NCBI GenBank assembly: GCA_964633715.1
Contig: CAZWHQ010000004.1
Location: forward strand, 1 to 64,000
Origin: JAUWVG01 sp964633715
Lineage (GTDB): Bacteria > Acidobacteriota > Aminicenantia > Aminicenantales > Aminicenantaceae
Length of the DNA stretch: 64,000 nt
Direction of reading: 5' to 3'
A program made the translations under genes and the position numbers. Every line of letters begins with the position of its first letter. Position 1 is the first letter of the stretch. This document shows, piece after piece, positions 1 to 8,730 of the stretch. The notes beneath the pieces were generated by a model, which was not told where the DNA came from, did no database searches, and was given only the letters and a program-made list of their open reading frames with translations.

Positions 1-82
1 TGGGTTGGAATCGGGGGGAAGTAGGAGTGATCCTGCTTCTCTACCTAATAATCATCTCGGATAACAGAAAGGAGGGCTTCTT

Positions 83-1114
83 ATGGGCGAATTTTCAGAT
101 TTTCGCAGCGATACAGTTACACATCCAACAGAAAAGATGAGACAGGCCATGGCTGAGGCTATTGTGGGGGATGATGTCCTCGGTGATGACCCCACTGTAC
201 AAAAACTTGAGGAAATGGCCGCAGACATTGTTGGGAAAGAATCGGGTTTATTTTGTCCGACAGGCACCATGGCCAATTCCATTGCTGTAAAGGTCTGGAC
301 ACAAGAACTGGATGAAGCTATCGTTGAGTCCCGCTCTCATATTTACAACATGGAATCCACACACATGACATTTATCTCCAGAGTCACTCCACGCCCGATC
401 CCTTCTGATAGAGGGGCCATGCCTCCAGATGTCGTGGAACAGAGCATCAAGAAGCCTTCTGTGCATATCCCACGAACATCTCTTATCTGCGTGGAGAATA
501 CGCACAACAACTGGAGTGGAGCCGTTGTCCCAATGGATAACCTGAAAGCCCTCCGTGATATTGCAGACCGGCACGACCTCAAGATTCATCTCGATGGTGC
601 GCGTGTTTTTAATGCCTGTGCGGCCTCAGGCGTTTCGGTCAAAGACTATGCAGCGATTGGGGATTCGATCATGTTCTGCTTGTCCAAGGGGCTCTCTGCT
701 CCTGTTGGCTCGCTTCTCCTCGGACCTAAGGATATTATTGACTACGGCCGTAGACTCAGGAAAGCTCTCGGTGGTGGCATGCGCCAGGTGGGGGTTATTG
801 CTGCACCTGGTATTGTGGCTCTTGCGGAAATGAGGGACAGGCTGTATGAAGACAATACACGTGCGCGGAGATTGGCCGATATAATTGCAGAATTTCCCGG
901 AATAACACTCGATCCAAACCATGTTGAAACAAATATCATTATTTTTGGATTCGATCATCCTGGATATACCATTCAGGAATTTTTGCTTAGACTCAGAGAT
1001 GAAAAAGTTTTGGCATTGGCTACCACAGGGGGTATTCGGTTTGTGTGCCACAAAGATGTTGACGATAAGGATGTCGATAGAGCTGCCAGAGCTTTCCAGA
1101 AGTTATTGACTTAA
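83..1114 (+). CDS. ltaE: Low-specificity L-threonine aldolase (PLP enzyme)
   Basis: Predicted cytoplasmic PLP-dependent aldolase that splits L-threonine or L-allo-threonine into glycine and acetaldehyde. The N-terminus has the family's FRSDTVTHPT motif, then the GDDVLGDDPT block near residues 29-38. HLDGAR (around 170) supplies the Asp that pairs with the pyridine nitrogen, and CLSKGLSAPVGS (around 196-207) carries the Schiff-base lysine. At 343 residues it has normal family length. The ATG is fixed by an AAAGGAGG ribosome site about 7 bases upstream. It is convergent with the next gene, the two 3' ends overlapping by 12 bases. Related beta-eliminating enzymes share the fold, so exact substrate preference is inferred. 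Confidence 0.93.
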   Translation: MGEFSDFRSDTVTHPTEKMRQAMAEAIVGDDVLGDDPTVQKLEEMAADIVGKESGLFCPTGTMANSIAVKVWTQELDEAIVESRSHIYNMESTHMTFISRVTPRPIPSDRGAMPPDVVEQSIKKPSVHIPRTSLICVENTHNNWSGAVVPMDNLKALRDIADRHDLKIHLDGARVFNACAASGVSVKDYAAIGDSIMFCLSKGLSAPVGSLLLGPKDIIDYGRRLRKALGGGMRQVGVIAAPGIVALAEMRDRLYEDNTRARRLADIIAEFPGITLDPNHVETNIIIFGFDHPGYTIQEFLLRLRDEKVLALATTGGIRFVCHKDVDDKDVDRAARAFQKLLT

Positions 1115-3088
1115 GTTTGTATCTCCGAATAGAGCGAGGGCAACTAGTTCTGCAATATCCCAGATCTTTAGATCGTTTTCCCGGTCTATGCTTTTAATAG
1201 CATCATCGAACATTGTCACACAAAAAGGACAGGCTGTGGCAATCCAATCAGGATCTGTTTCAAGGGCATCTTCTAGCCGCCGGATATTGATACGTTTCCC
1301 GATTTTTTCGTCCATCCACATCCACCCTCCTCCTGCTCCACAGCACAGAGAGTCCCTTTTTGACCTAAACATTTCTTCAAGCTGAAGAGAGGGGATGGAA
1401 TGGAGAATCTCCCTTGGTGATTCAAAAATTTCTCCATATCGGCCGAGGTAACATGGATCATGGTAGGTCAGTTTTTTGTTCAGGGGCGAATTGAGCGGGA
1501 GCTTGCCTTTTTTGATCTGGTCTTTGAGAAAAGTGGAATGATGGTTCACTTCGGCGTGAAAACCAAGTTGAGGATATTCGTTTTTGAGTGTGTTGTAACA
1601 ATGGGGACATGTGGTAAGAATCTTTTTTATTTTGTACTTCTGAAAAGTCTCTATATTTGTTTGAGCAAGGATCTGATAAAGATATTCATTGCCGACACGT
1701 CTGGCCGGATCTCCGCAGCATCCTTCTTCCATCCCAAGGATTGCAAACTTGAGGCCAAGATAATTCAGAATTTTAGCCATCGCTATTGCAGCTTTTTTGT
1801 TGCGGTCATCATAAGAGCGGATGCATCCGACAAAAAACAATAAGTCGAAATCTTCTTCTTGGCAATCTTTCATAATGGGGATATTCAATTCATGGATCCA
1901 ATCGGCTCGGGTGTCATGTCCCAAACCCCATGGATTGGAATTTCTTTCAAGGCCTTTAAAAGCAGCGGTTAACTCCTCCGGGAACTTGCTTTCCATAAGG
2001 ACTTGGTACCGCCTCATATCGATGATTTTATCAGTGTGTTCGACATAGACAGGACAGTGGTCCATACAGGAACGGCATGTTGTGCATGCCCAGAGCGTAT
2101 CTTCGTCTATAACGTCTTTCATCAGATCGATTTGGACTTCGTTTTTTTGTTCTTTTTCTCTGGACTGAAGAATTTGAGGTGCTCGTTTGTGCATATGGTC
2201 TTTTAAGTCTTGAATCAACTTTTTGGGAGACAGGGGCTTATCTGTCAGAAAAGCGGGACAGTGATCTTGACACCGGCCGCACCTTGTGCACGCATCCAGA
2301 TCGAGCAGCTGTTTCCAAGTGAATTCTTCCAGCTTGGCGACACCAAACGTTTCAGCCTTTTCATCTTCCAGATCGATAAAAGAAAGGGTCCCTTTATCTT
2401 CGAAACTGCGAAAAAACATGTTCAACGGGGAACTGATTATGTGAAACATTTTTGAGAAGGGAATGTAGGCGATTGTGCTGAGCACAAGGTAAAAATGAAT
2501 TCGGAACATGATTTCCGCCAGGAGGCTTTGTGTCTCTGTTTGTAGATCAAATATCTGGACGAAACTGGAAACGATACGCCCTAGGGGGGCCCATGCCGTG
2601 ACATCTTGACCTATCACTGTCAGCTTAAGACTTTCCATAAGCAATCCGGTTATCAGAATGGCCAGGATAAGAAGGAGAACAGTCAGATCTTCTGGTCGGT
2701 TATCCAGCCTTGTAGGGCGGCTGACATATCTTCTGTGAAGAAAAAGAACAATGGCAATAATTGCCAGAAAGCCCACAAGGTCTAAAAGAAAAGAGAGAAT
2801 TTGTGCCAGAATAAGTGGAAAAGAAAACATGACCTGAGTGACAACGCTGACCATCAGAGGCAGGAGGAATCCAATGAAAATAAAAAGATGGAGAAATCCA
2901 GGATACTTTTCCTGTAATATCCTCTGGTGAACAATCCCTTCGATAAAAAGGATTTTGAGTCTGTCTTTGATTTGACCGGATCGATTTTCCTTTGTCCCCA
3001 CCGTCCACAACCGCATACGCCGCCGGACTCCCCAGATAAAAACTCCAAAAGTCAAAAAAATGATAAAAATGTCGATTGTCTTAATCAT
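1103..3088 (-). CDS. Membrane haem b / heterodisulfide reductase-like iron-sulfur oxidoreductase
   Basis: Fusion of an N-terminal membrane domain with a cytoplasmic iron-sulfur domain. The first 230 or so residues hold about five hydrophobic helices with paired histidines (HQRIL, FLHLF, RIHFYL, KMFHII), as in NarI-type dihaem b proteins. Two ferredoxin motifs follow (CTRCGRCQDHCP and CTTCRSCMDHCP), then two cysteine-rich CCG domains ending in CCGDPARR and CCGAGGGW, as in HdrD. Proteins of this build pass electrons between menaquinone and a soluble partner such as ETF or a thiol/disulfide couple; the partner is not encoded nearby. A GTG at 3097 is possible, but the ATG at 3088 has a GGA site just before it. 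It overlaps the upstream hexaheme gene by 8 bases, suggesting coupled translation. Confidence 0.85.
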   Translation of the reverse strand: MIKTIDIFIIFLTFGVFIWGVRRRMRLWTVGTKENRSGQIKDRLKILFIEGIVHQRILQEKYPGFLHLFIFIGFLLPLMVSVVTQVMFSFPLILAQILSFLLDLVGFLAIIAIVLFLHRRYVSRPTRLDNRPEDLTVLLLILAILITGLLMESLKLTVIGQDVTAWAPLGRIVSSFVQIFDLQTETQSLLAEIMFRIHFYLVLSTIAYIPFSKMFHIISSPLNMFFRSFEDKGTLSFIDLEDEKAETFGVAKLEEFTWKQLLDLDACTRCGRCQDHCPAFLTDKPLSPKKLIQDLKDHMHKRAPQILQSREKEQKNEVQIDLMKDVIDEDTLWACTTCRSCMDHCPVYVEHTDKIIDMRRYQVLMESKFPEELTAAFKGLERNSNPWGLGHDTRADWIHELNIPIMKDCQEEDFDLLFFVGCIRSYDDRNKKAAIAMAKILNYLGLKFAILGMEEGCCGDPARRVGNEYLYQILAQTNIETFQKYKIKKILTTCPHCYNTLKNEYPQLGFHAEVNHHSTFLKDQIKKGKLPLNSPLNKKLTYHDPCYLGRYGEIFESPREILHSIPSLQLEEMFRSKRDSLCCGAGGGWMWMDEKIGKRINIRRLEDALETDPDWIATACPFCVTMFDDAIKSIDRENDLKIWDIAELVALALFGDTNLSQ

Positions 3089-3626
3089 TTTTTCCACGTG
3101 TCAAAAGAACATCATGGCAATTTAAACACTTTTGATTTCTTGGCAGCCCCTCGAATTCCCTTAAATGACAGTCTTGACATTCTAAAATTGTGGGTCGATT
3201 TGTGCCGTCGGTATAGTATTCATGCCCAGCAGATCGATGGCAGTCCACACACATTTGTCCTTCATGAATATGCTGGCGATGGTTGAATTTAATGATTTTC
3301 TTTTTAACGGTGTATCCAAAATCAAGCACATCTTCATGACAGGCCAGGCATTGTTCCGACGTGAGATCGTCATCGGCGAGATATTCTGGAGGGACCACAA
3401 GATGACTAGAGGAATGACAGCTAAAGCAGCTTGTTTCTTTGGAGGGATGTCCTTTGGAATCTTTCCAGAGCTGAAAAATTTGGGGATGGCATTGTTTGCA
3501 GGACCTCTCATGCCGATCCGTGTACCGTGTAAGAGAGAGGATGATATAGCTGCCTCCGGCAAAAATGATCAAGATGAAAAAACTCACCAAAATCCAAAAA
3601 GGACGCTTAAACTTTGTTTTTGGCAT
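3081..3626 (-). CDS. Membrane-anchored hexaheme cytochrome c (NapC/NirT-like)
   Basis: A 181-residue periplasmic cytochrome with one N-terminal anchor helix (residues 9-31) and six CxxCH haem sites at about residues 43, 67, 93, 126, 150 and 167 (CKQCH, CFSCH, CLACH, CVDCH, CQDCH, CLNCH). Anchor plus haem array is the plan of quinol-oxidising NapC/NirT/NrfH relatives and of small periplasmic wires, although spacing after the fourth haem differs from classic NapC. Its stop overlaps the start of the downstream haem b/Hdr-like gene, and the two probably form one path from the quinone pool to periplasmic haems. An AGGAAA site precedes the ATG. Confidence 0.85.
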   Translation of the reverse strand: MPKTKFKRPFWILVSFFILIIFAGGSYIILSLTRYTDRHERSCKQCHPQIFQLWKDSKGHPSKETSCFSCHSSSHLVVPPEYLADDDLTSEQCLACHEDVLDFGYTVKKKIIKFNHRQHIHEGQMCVDCHRSAGHEYYTDGTNRPTILECQDCHLREFEGLPRNQKCLNCHDVLLTRGKND

Positions 3627-3641
3627 TTTCCTAGGCTTTTT

Positions 3642-4937
3642 CTAGTTTCTATTTTCCTCTTTGTTGAGATAGAGCATGTAAATTTCTGGAGATATTCTCC
3701 CTGAAGGAAACCCAATAAGCAGTACGCGATCTCCAGCTTGGTTAAAAATTTTTGGGCACCAGAATGATGGGAATCTTGGAAAGTCCATTGGTGAGATTCC
3801 TTGAGCGTATCCATCCGTGTTTTCGTCAAAGACCGTATAGGCCAATCCTGTTTGAGTATCAAATATTTTGCCGGAATATCCTTGAAGAAAGGCAATATAA
3901 TTTCCATTTCCGGAAAGGTCGAAAAATTCAATACGAGAACCTGAGGAGTTTCGAAGAAATTTGATGTCCTCACTGCCCTCTTGGAGTAGATATGAACCAA
4001 TAGCCTGTTTCTTTTGTCCGGTGTAGTAAAACAGTATCAAACGGCCATCGTGACTGATATCGGCCAAGCTGAACCAGCGGTCTCTGAAGTCGGTGATCTT
4101 GGTCAGATTATTTCCCGTCCAATCCATTAAGTAGAGGTCATAATCGGTCTTGTCTGGGGAGGATTGTGCACCAAAAATTATTTTTTGTCCGTTTCCACTC
4201 AATCCAAATCCCCATCCTCCTCCGGTAAGCGGACGTTTGGGAGAGTCTGGCCAGATCCACTCTTCATCCACAAAATCAGGAGCTAAAAGGGTGTGCTGTT
4301 TTTCAGTTTTCATGTCGAGTCCTATTATTCCACTTGGATTTCCGTATTTTCTGGGTCCAAAAAATCCTTTGACGACACAGGCAATCCTGCTGCCATCGCT
4401 GTTTACTGCATAATAGGACAGTCTTTCCCAGTCTGTATCTACGAATTCATAGGGTTTCAAGTCTTTTGACTCAAGGGTTTCGATGGGAAAAGAAAAGAGT
4501 TTGAACGAACTGCCGTCAATATGGACTACGGCCAAATAGTGATCCGGAATTTCGGCTGGTGCGCCAAGGCTCAGAGAAAAAACGGCCATCTGCCCGTTTC
4601 CACTGATTATTGGCGGTTTAGTGCCGACATAAAGAAGACAATCACTAAAAGGCGGGGGTGCGGATTTTGTTCCGCTCCGGAACAATTCGCTTTTTTCTCC
4701 TGTTTCGACATTCAAGATTTGAATGCTCTTGGTGAATCCATCGGCTTCTTCTGTTTCCAGGATATAGATAACGATATCTCCCAAATCGCTCAGGCATGGA
4801 AAATGCACGGAATTATTACCTGAATACGTTAGCCTCTTAATAGAACCATTCAACACAGGCTCTTCTGCTTCATAGGGGAAAATAGTCATACTTAAAAGAA
4901 AAACAGTGCTCAGAAGTGATATGATTTTTTTTGTCAT
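3642..4937 (-). CDS. Exported TolB/WD40-like beta-propeller protein
   Basis: 431 residues with a cleavable signal peptide (MTKKIISLLSTVFLLS, cut before about residue 24), then repeated blades of about 45-55 residues. Typical blade endings are visible: SDLGDIVIYI, ISGNGQMAVF, LSGNGQKIIF, ISHDGRLILF and LSGNGNYIAF. Such propellers act as periplasmic scaffolds, or occur N-terminal to peptidases, but no catalytic domain follows here. It lies between the molybdopterin subunit (15 bases) and the hexaheme cytochrome (15 bases) on the same strand, so it is probably co-transcribed. A docking role within the respiratory complex is only inferred from position. Confidence 0.75.
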   Translation of the reverse strand: MTKKIISLLSTVFLLSMTIFPYEAEEPVLNGSIKRLTYSGNNSVHFPCLSDLGDIVIYILETEEADGFTKSIQILNVETGEKSELFRSGTKSAPPPFSDCLLYVGTKPPIISGNGQMAVFSLSLGAPAEIPDHYLAVVHIDGSSFKLFSFPIETLESKDLKPYEFVDTDWERLSYYAVNSDGSRIACVVKGFFGPRKYGNPSGIIGLDMKTEKQHTLLAPDFVDEEWIWPDSPKRPLTGGGWGFGLSGNGQKIIFGAQSSPDKTDYDLYLMDWTGNNLTKITDFRDRWFSLADISHDGRLILFYYTGQKKQAIGSYLLQEGSEDIKFLRNSSGSRIEFFDLSGNGNYIAFLQGYSGKIFDTQTGLAYTVFDENTDGYAQGISPMDFPRFPSFWCPKIFNQAGDRVLLIGFPSGRISPEIYMLYLNKEENRN

Positions 4938-4952
4938 GACTTCATACTTCCA

Positions 4953-7217
4953 TTATATTTTTTCAATCGATACTAAAGTGTCTTTTGAGGAAAAAACACC
5001 ACTTATGGGATCACGAAAACCCTTTATGAGTTCATTCGGATTTATCCCCTTTCCTTCTTTTTTCCACCACAGAAGGGATGTATCTCGGTCACTGCTTTTA
5101 AATTTTTCTGCTTTTGCTGTACGGCCGATAGCTGTGTGTCCAAATCCTTGAGCAAGTGCCACAGATTCTGGATGGATTCTATCTGTCACTAAAGCCCTTG
5201 TGACAAGCGAAACGTCCAAAGAGGAGATGCGCAGCTGGTCTCCGTTGTGTATACCGAGTTCTTCGGCCGCACGTCTGTTTATCCATAAAGGATTGTCATG
5301 TGCGATTTCCCTGAGCCATTTAGAGTTTTGGGTTTCATGGGCAAAAAATCCGGTTCGATAGGTTGTGAGAAAAAACTCTGACTTTTTTTTCTTTATTGTT
5401 GATTCAGAGATTTTACTGAATAGAACAGGATTGATGTTGATCTTGGCAGGATGAATTTTTTCTGGAGCCGGCTTCAAAGTTCGGGTGTTGGATTCCTCGC
5501 TCCAGAAACCTGTTTTTATGAGAGATTTGAATCCTCCGGAATCTGTGGGGCCAAACATTTGTTCAACTTTTTGAGAATAAAATTCAAAAGTATTTTTGAA
5601 GGAAAAGCTCGTGCGAATCTTTCCGCCTATCCTCCTTGCCCATTCGATACAGACATTGCCGACTTCTTTGGCTTCTCCCAGAGGAAGAAAAGTTGGATTT
5701 ATGACTTTGCCCACTTCGAAATCAGGAGATCGTAATATTTTAGCTGGGCTTTGAAGAGAGACAACCGGTTGTCTTAAGTTAAGAACAGCTCTTTGATCCA
5801 GAGAAGGAGCGTAATCTAGTCCCCAACTTTCGAGATAGGTAGCGGCCGGAAGTACAAGATCGGCCAACATGGCTGTTTCTGTCATGTGTGTGTCCATAAC
5901 AACTAAAAAGTTCACTTTTGTTTTATCCTTGAAGAACTGCTGGACAACGCGATTGTGAGATTCGTCAAACACAGGATTAGTTTTATAGGTTAAATAAATA
6001 TGAGGCGGTGTATCTGAATGGAGCACATCTATGATCCCATTAAGGTATTCTGTATTTTGAGTTCCAAAAGTATGGGGAAATATTGTCTGGGGTGTACGGG
6101 GGAAAAAAAGTCCTCCTTCTTTTTCCAGATTCCCAACCAACCAATTCAAGAGAAGAATGCTGCTGATACTCCCGACCCCTTGCTGTTGGTCTGCAACACC
6201 TCCACCAGCTACGGCAATGGAGGGTTTCTGAGTAGCGAATTCAACGGCAATTTTTTCGATGACAGAAGCTTCGATACCACTTTCTTTTTCAGCCCTTGAA
6301 GGAGGGTAATCCGAAAGATGAGCTTTTAAATTTGGTAGAGATGTGTTTGTTCTTCTGGTTATAAAATCTGAGTCTGTAAGATTATTTTTGAGTATTGTGT
6401 GAGCCATAGCCAGGGCCACTATTCCATCGGTCCCGGATTTTACAGGAATCCACAGATGACTTTTTGCGGCTGTCTCCGACATGCGGACATCAAAGCTGAT
6501 AAGTTTTGCTCCTTTTTCCGTTTGAGCTTTTATCAGGCTGCCAGCCACACCGATAAATTGGTCGTGATGCGCAAAGGGATTGGCGCCAAAATTGAGGATG
6601 GTTCGACTTCTGCTGAAATCCGGAAGAAGAGAAGGCGACTCCGTCATTTGTCTAAAGGAAAGTTCTTCATTTTTTCTGTTTAGAGTGGAGCGATTTAAAA
6701 TAGACGAATTCGCTATAGTCCGGATAAAACGATCTAGGAGAGGATCGAATTGTCCCAGGTCCAAAACAAACCTGGAGTTTTGACTCCCCCCATTCAATTG
6801 GCGAATATGGGAGATCATCATCTCATGAGCCTCATCCCATGTGATCCTTGCCCAGTAGCCTTCTCCTCTTTGCCCGATTCTTTTCATTGGAAAAAGCAGT
6901 CTTTCCGGATCATAGACCAGATTTAATCCGGCAATTCCCCTTGCACAAATTCCTCCCTTGTTAACCGGATGATCGGGATTTCCTAAAATCTGGACACAGC
7001 GATCTCCATTTAAGTACGCTAAGATGCCGCATCCTGCCGCACATAAACCACAAGTTGTTGGAAAAACACGAAGGTTTTTTAAAGACGTTCGGGAGACCGC
7101 TTGTCTGGATTGAGTTGATGAATACTCTTGAAGAGCTTTTCCATCAAAGGCTGTACCGGCTAGACAGGCTAAGCCGGTCTTCATGAACCGTCGTCTCGAA
7201 TAATTGACTTTATACAT
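4953..7217 (-). CDS. Tat-exported molybdopterin oxidoreductase-family subunit (Psr/Qrc-like)
   Basis: 754-residue DMSO-reductase-family protein. It starts with a twin-arginine signal (SRRRFMKTG, residues 7-15), so it is exported folded. A [4Fe-4S] site follows: C56, C59, C63 and C91, in the order TCGLCAAGC then GGICARG. The pterin-binding blocks and the C-terminal dinucleotide-binding domain (NPLWINRRAAEELGI, FGHTAIGR) are present. In the stretch that normally supplies the Mo or W ligand (about residues 165-190, around NSSILNRSTLNR) there is no cysteine, so metal catalysis is uncertain. Neighbours are NrfD (11-base gap), a four-cluster ferredoxin and a heptaheme cytochrome, the gene set of Psr, ACIII and Qrc complexes. 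A Qrc-like quinone reductase or a sulfur-compound reductase are both possible. Confidence 0.85.
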   Translation of the reverse strand: MYKVNYSRRRFMKTGLACLAGTAFDGKALQEYSSTQSRQAVSRTSLKNLRVFPTTCGLCAAGCGILAYLNGDRCVQILGNPDHPVNKGGICARGIAGLNLVYDPERLLFPMKRIGQRGEGYWARITWDEAHEMMISHIRQLNGGSQNSRFVLDLGQFDPLLDRFIRTIANSSILNRSTLNRKNEELSFRQMTESPSLLPDFSRSRTILNFGANPFAHHDQFIGVAGSLIKAQTEKGAKLISFDVRMSETAAKSHLWIPVKSGTDGIVALAMAHTILKNNLTDSDFITRRTNTSLPNLKAHLSDYPPSRAEKESGIEASVIEKIAVEFATQKPSIAVAGGGVADQQQGVGSISSILLLNWLVGNLEKEGGLFFPRTPQTIFPHTFGTQNTEYLNGIIDVLHSDTPPHIYLTYKTNPVFDESHNRVVQQFFKDKTKVNFLVVMDTHMTETAMLADLVLPAATYLESWGLDYAPSLDQRAVLNLRQPVVSLQSPAKILRSPDFEVGKVINPTFLPLGEAKEVGNVCIEWARRIGGKIRTSFSFKNTFEFYSQKVEQMFGPTDSGGFKSLIKTGFWSEESNTRTLKPAPEKIHPAKININPVLFSKISESTIKKKKSEFFLTTYRTGFFAHETQNSKWLREIAHDNPLWINRRAAEELGIHNGDQLRISSLDVSLVTRALVTDRIHPESVALAQGFGHTAIGRTAKAEKFKSSDRDTSLLWWKKEGKGINPNELIKGFRDPISGVFSSKDTLVSIEKI

Positions 7218-7228
7218 ACAGGTTGCCT

Positions 7229-8125
7229 TTATATGAGCGGGATAAACTCTCCGCCCAAAACGACTACATATCTCATAAAAAAGATTCCAATAAAAACAAG
7301 AATTGATGCGATAATGACTGTGGTTTTTGTTCTGAACCTTGGGATAAAAAGCAGAAAAAGCGGAACAATTTTTCCGAGGAAATTTTCTATGAGCAAAAAC
7401 ATGAGGCTGAACTGTCCAAAAAGGATCAGATGAGCGGCCGCTTGTGCATCTGAATGAGAAATGGACAGCACGATGAGATCGCAGCCAACAAGAAACAGAT
7501 CAAGTACGATTGCCCATGCCAGCAGTTTTCCCATACTGAAAACTAGATCCTTGTTTATTGATTTAGATTTAGAAAAGAAAGATTCTTTGATGCTGTAGAC
7601 CAATATCATTAAAGCGATCCCGGAAACAATGGCTGAGGCAAGAAATAGAATGGGCATCAATGCCGTATTCCAGAGAGCTCGAGCTTTCCCAAAGGCCAAA
7701 ATAAAGCCTGTGTAACCATGAACGAGAATCGCTAGAGGAATACCTATAAATCCAAAAATTCTTGTCGGCTTGTTCTTCTCCTTGAACATAAAATAGGCAT
7801 AAATGAGACAGTTAATCGGGTAAAGTATAAGGAGGAATGTACCCCATGTGATAGGGGATGACATGTTAAGATAGGTAAAAAGATGCCAGGCTCTTTGTGG
7901 CTGGCCAATGTGCAAAAGGAGAAAGAGAGGAGCAACGATAAGAAGAGTTGTTGCGAGAACAACGCCTATCCGGGCGATGGGTTTAAATTTTTCCATACCA
8001 AAGCAGCAAGCCAGAGTCGAAAGGATGAATGATTCAGCACTTAAACCTGTGAGGTAAAAATAGATTGCGATAAAAATTCCGAAAGCTTCCTGCTGGAATG
8101 TGTTGTATAGAATTTGACTTTCCAC
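7229..8125 (-). CDS. NrfD/PsrC-type quinone-interacting membrane subunit
   Basis: 298 residues with about eight to nine hydrophobic helices and short loops, as in the NrfD/PsrC family, which exchange electrons between menaquinol and the adjacent ferredoxin subunit. Family signs include the early FYLTGLSAESFILSTLAC helix, LLHIGQPQRAWH in the first half and VHGYTGFILAFGKARALWN near the middle. The start is GTG, preceded by an AAGAGAGA stretch. It lies 11 bases from both the ferredoxin gene and the molybdopterin gene, so these are almost certainly one transcript. NrfD sequences alone do not distinguish sulfur, arsenate, nitrite or Qrc-type complexes. Confidence 0.87.
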   Translation of the reverse strand: MESQILYNTFQQEAFGIFIAIYFYLTGLSAESFILSTLACCFGMEKFKPIARIGVVLATTLLIVAPLFLLLHIGQPQRAWHLFTYLNMSSPITWGTFLLILYPINCLIYAYFMFKEKNKPTRIFGFIGIPLAILVHGYTGFILAFGKARALWNTALMPILFLASAIVSGIALMILVYSIKESFFSKSKSINKDLVFSMGKLLAWAIVLDLFLVGCDLIVLSISHSDAQAAAHLILFGQFSLMFLLIENFLGKIVPLFLLFIPRFRTKTTVIIASILVFIGIFFMRYVVVLGGEFIPLI

Positions 8126-8136
8126 GTTAATCTCTC

Positions 8137-8730
8137 TTAGTCTTCTTTTTCCTTCTTTGCTTCGACAGTGTCGATATCCAAGTCGATGTAAAATGTGTGA
8201 GGAGACGTGCCCATCTCAGGTTTGATCACTTGAACAGCATTTTTTGCGATGGCTTTAGAGATATCGCTATGAGGATCGTTTCTGTCTCCGAATAAGATAG
8301 CTCCTGTGGGACAGGCTAATGAACAGGCTGGCTCCAGTCCTGCATCCACACGGTGATGACACCAAAAACATTTTTCCGCAATTTTTTTCTTCGGGTGAAT
8401 GTAGCGGACTCCATAAGGGCAGGACGCCATACAGTATCGGCATCCGATGCATCTGTGTGGATCAATATAGACGATTCCATCCGGACGTATGATTCCAGCG
8501 TTGACTGGACAGACAGTCACACAGATGGGCTTTTCGCAGTTGTTGCAGACGATGGGGAGGAAATACTCTCTTGTGTCGGGGAATCGGCCCTTTTCGATTT
8601 TTTTCACCCAGCTCCTCCAAACACCCAAGGGAACATCGTTCTCGCTTTTGCAGGCTATTGCACAGGCCATACAACCTATGCATTTGCGCAGGTCAAAGAG
8701 CATCGCTAATCTTTTATTCGAGCTTTTCAT
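8137..8730 (-). CDS. Four-cluster [4Fe-4S] ferredoxin subunit (PsrB/NrfC/QrcC-like)
   Basis: Electron-transfer subunit with four cysteine quartets: CIGCMACAIAC, CNNCEKPICVTVC, CIGCRYCMASC, and the atypical CFWCHH...CSLAC group. This is the standard arrangement linking an NrfD membrane subunit to a molybdopterin subunit. There is no export signal, so export, if it happens, would ride with the Tat-tagged partner. An upstream ATG exists at 8754, but the ATG at 8730 has an AAGGAAAAG site and removes eight unlikely residues (MRNPRKRA). The start overlaps the end of the heptaheme cytochrome gene by 17 bases, indicating coupled translation. Confidence 0.88.
   Translation of the reverse strand: MKSSNKRLAMLFDLRKCIGCMACAIACKSENDVPLGVWRSWVKKIEKGRFPDTREYFLPIVCNNCEKPICVTVCPVNAGIIRPDGIVYIDPHRCIGCRYCMASCPYGVRYIHPKKKIAEKCFWCHHRVDAGLEPACSLACPTGAILFGDRNDPHSDISKAIAKNAVQVIKPEMGTSPHTFYIDLDIDTVEAKKEKED

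Noticed and set aside
1..82. Tail of an upstream membrane protein (hydrophobic frame GVILLLYLIII)
   Set aside because: This frame runs on without a stop well into ltaE, and the other frames stop quickly; too short to support a gene.
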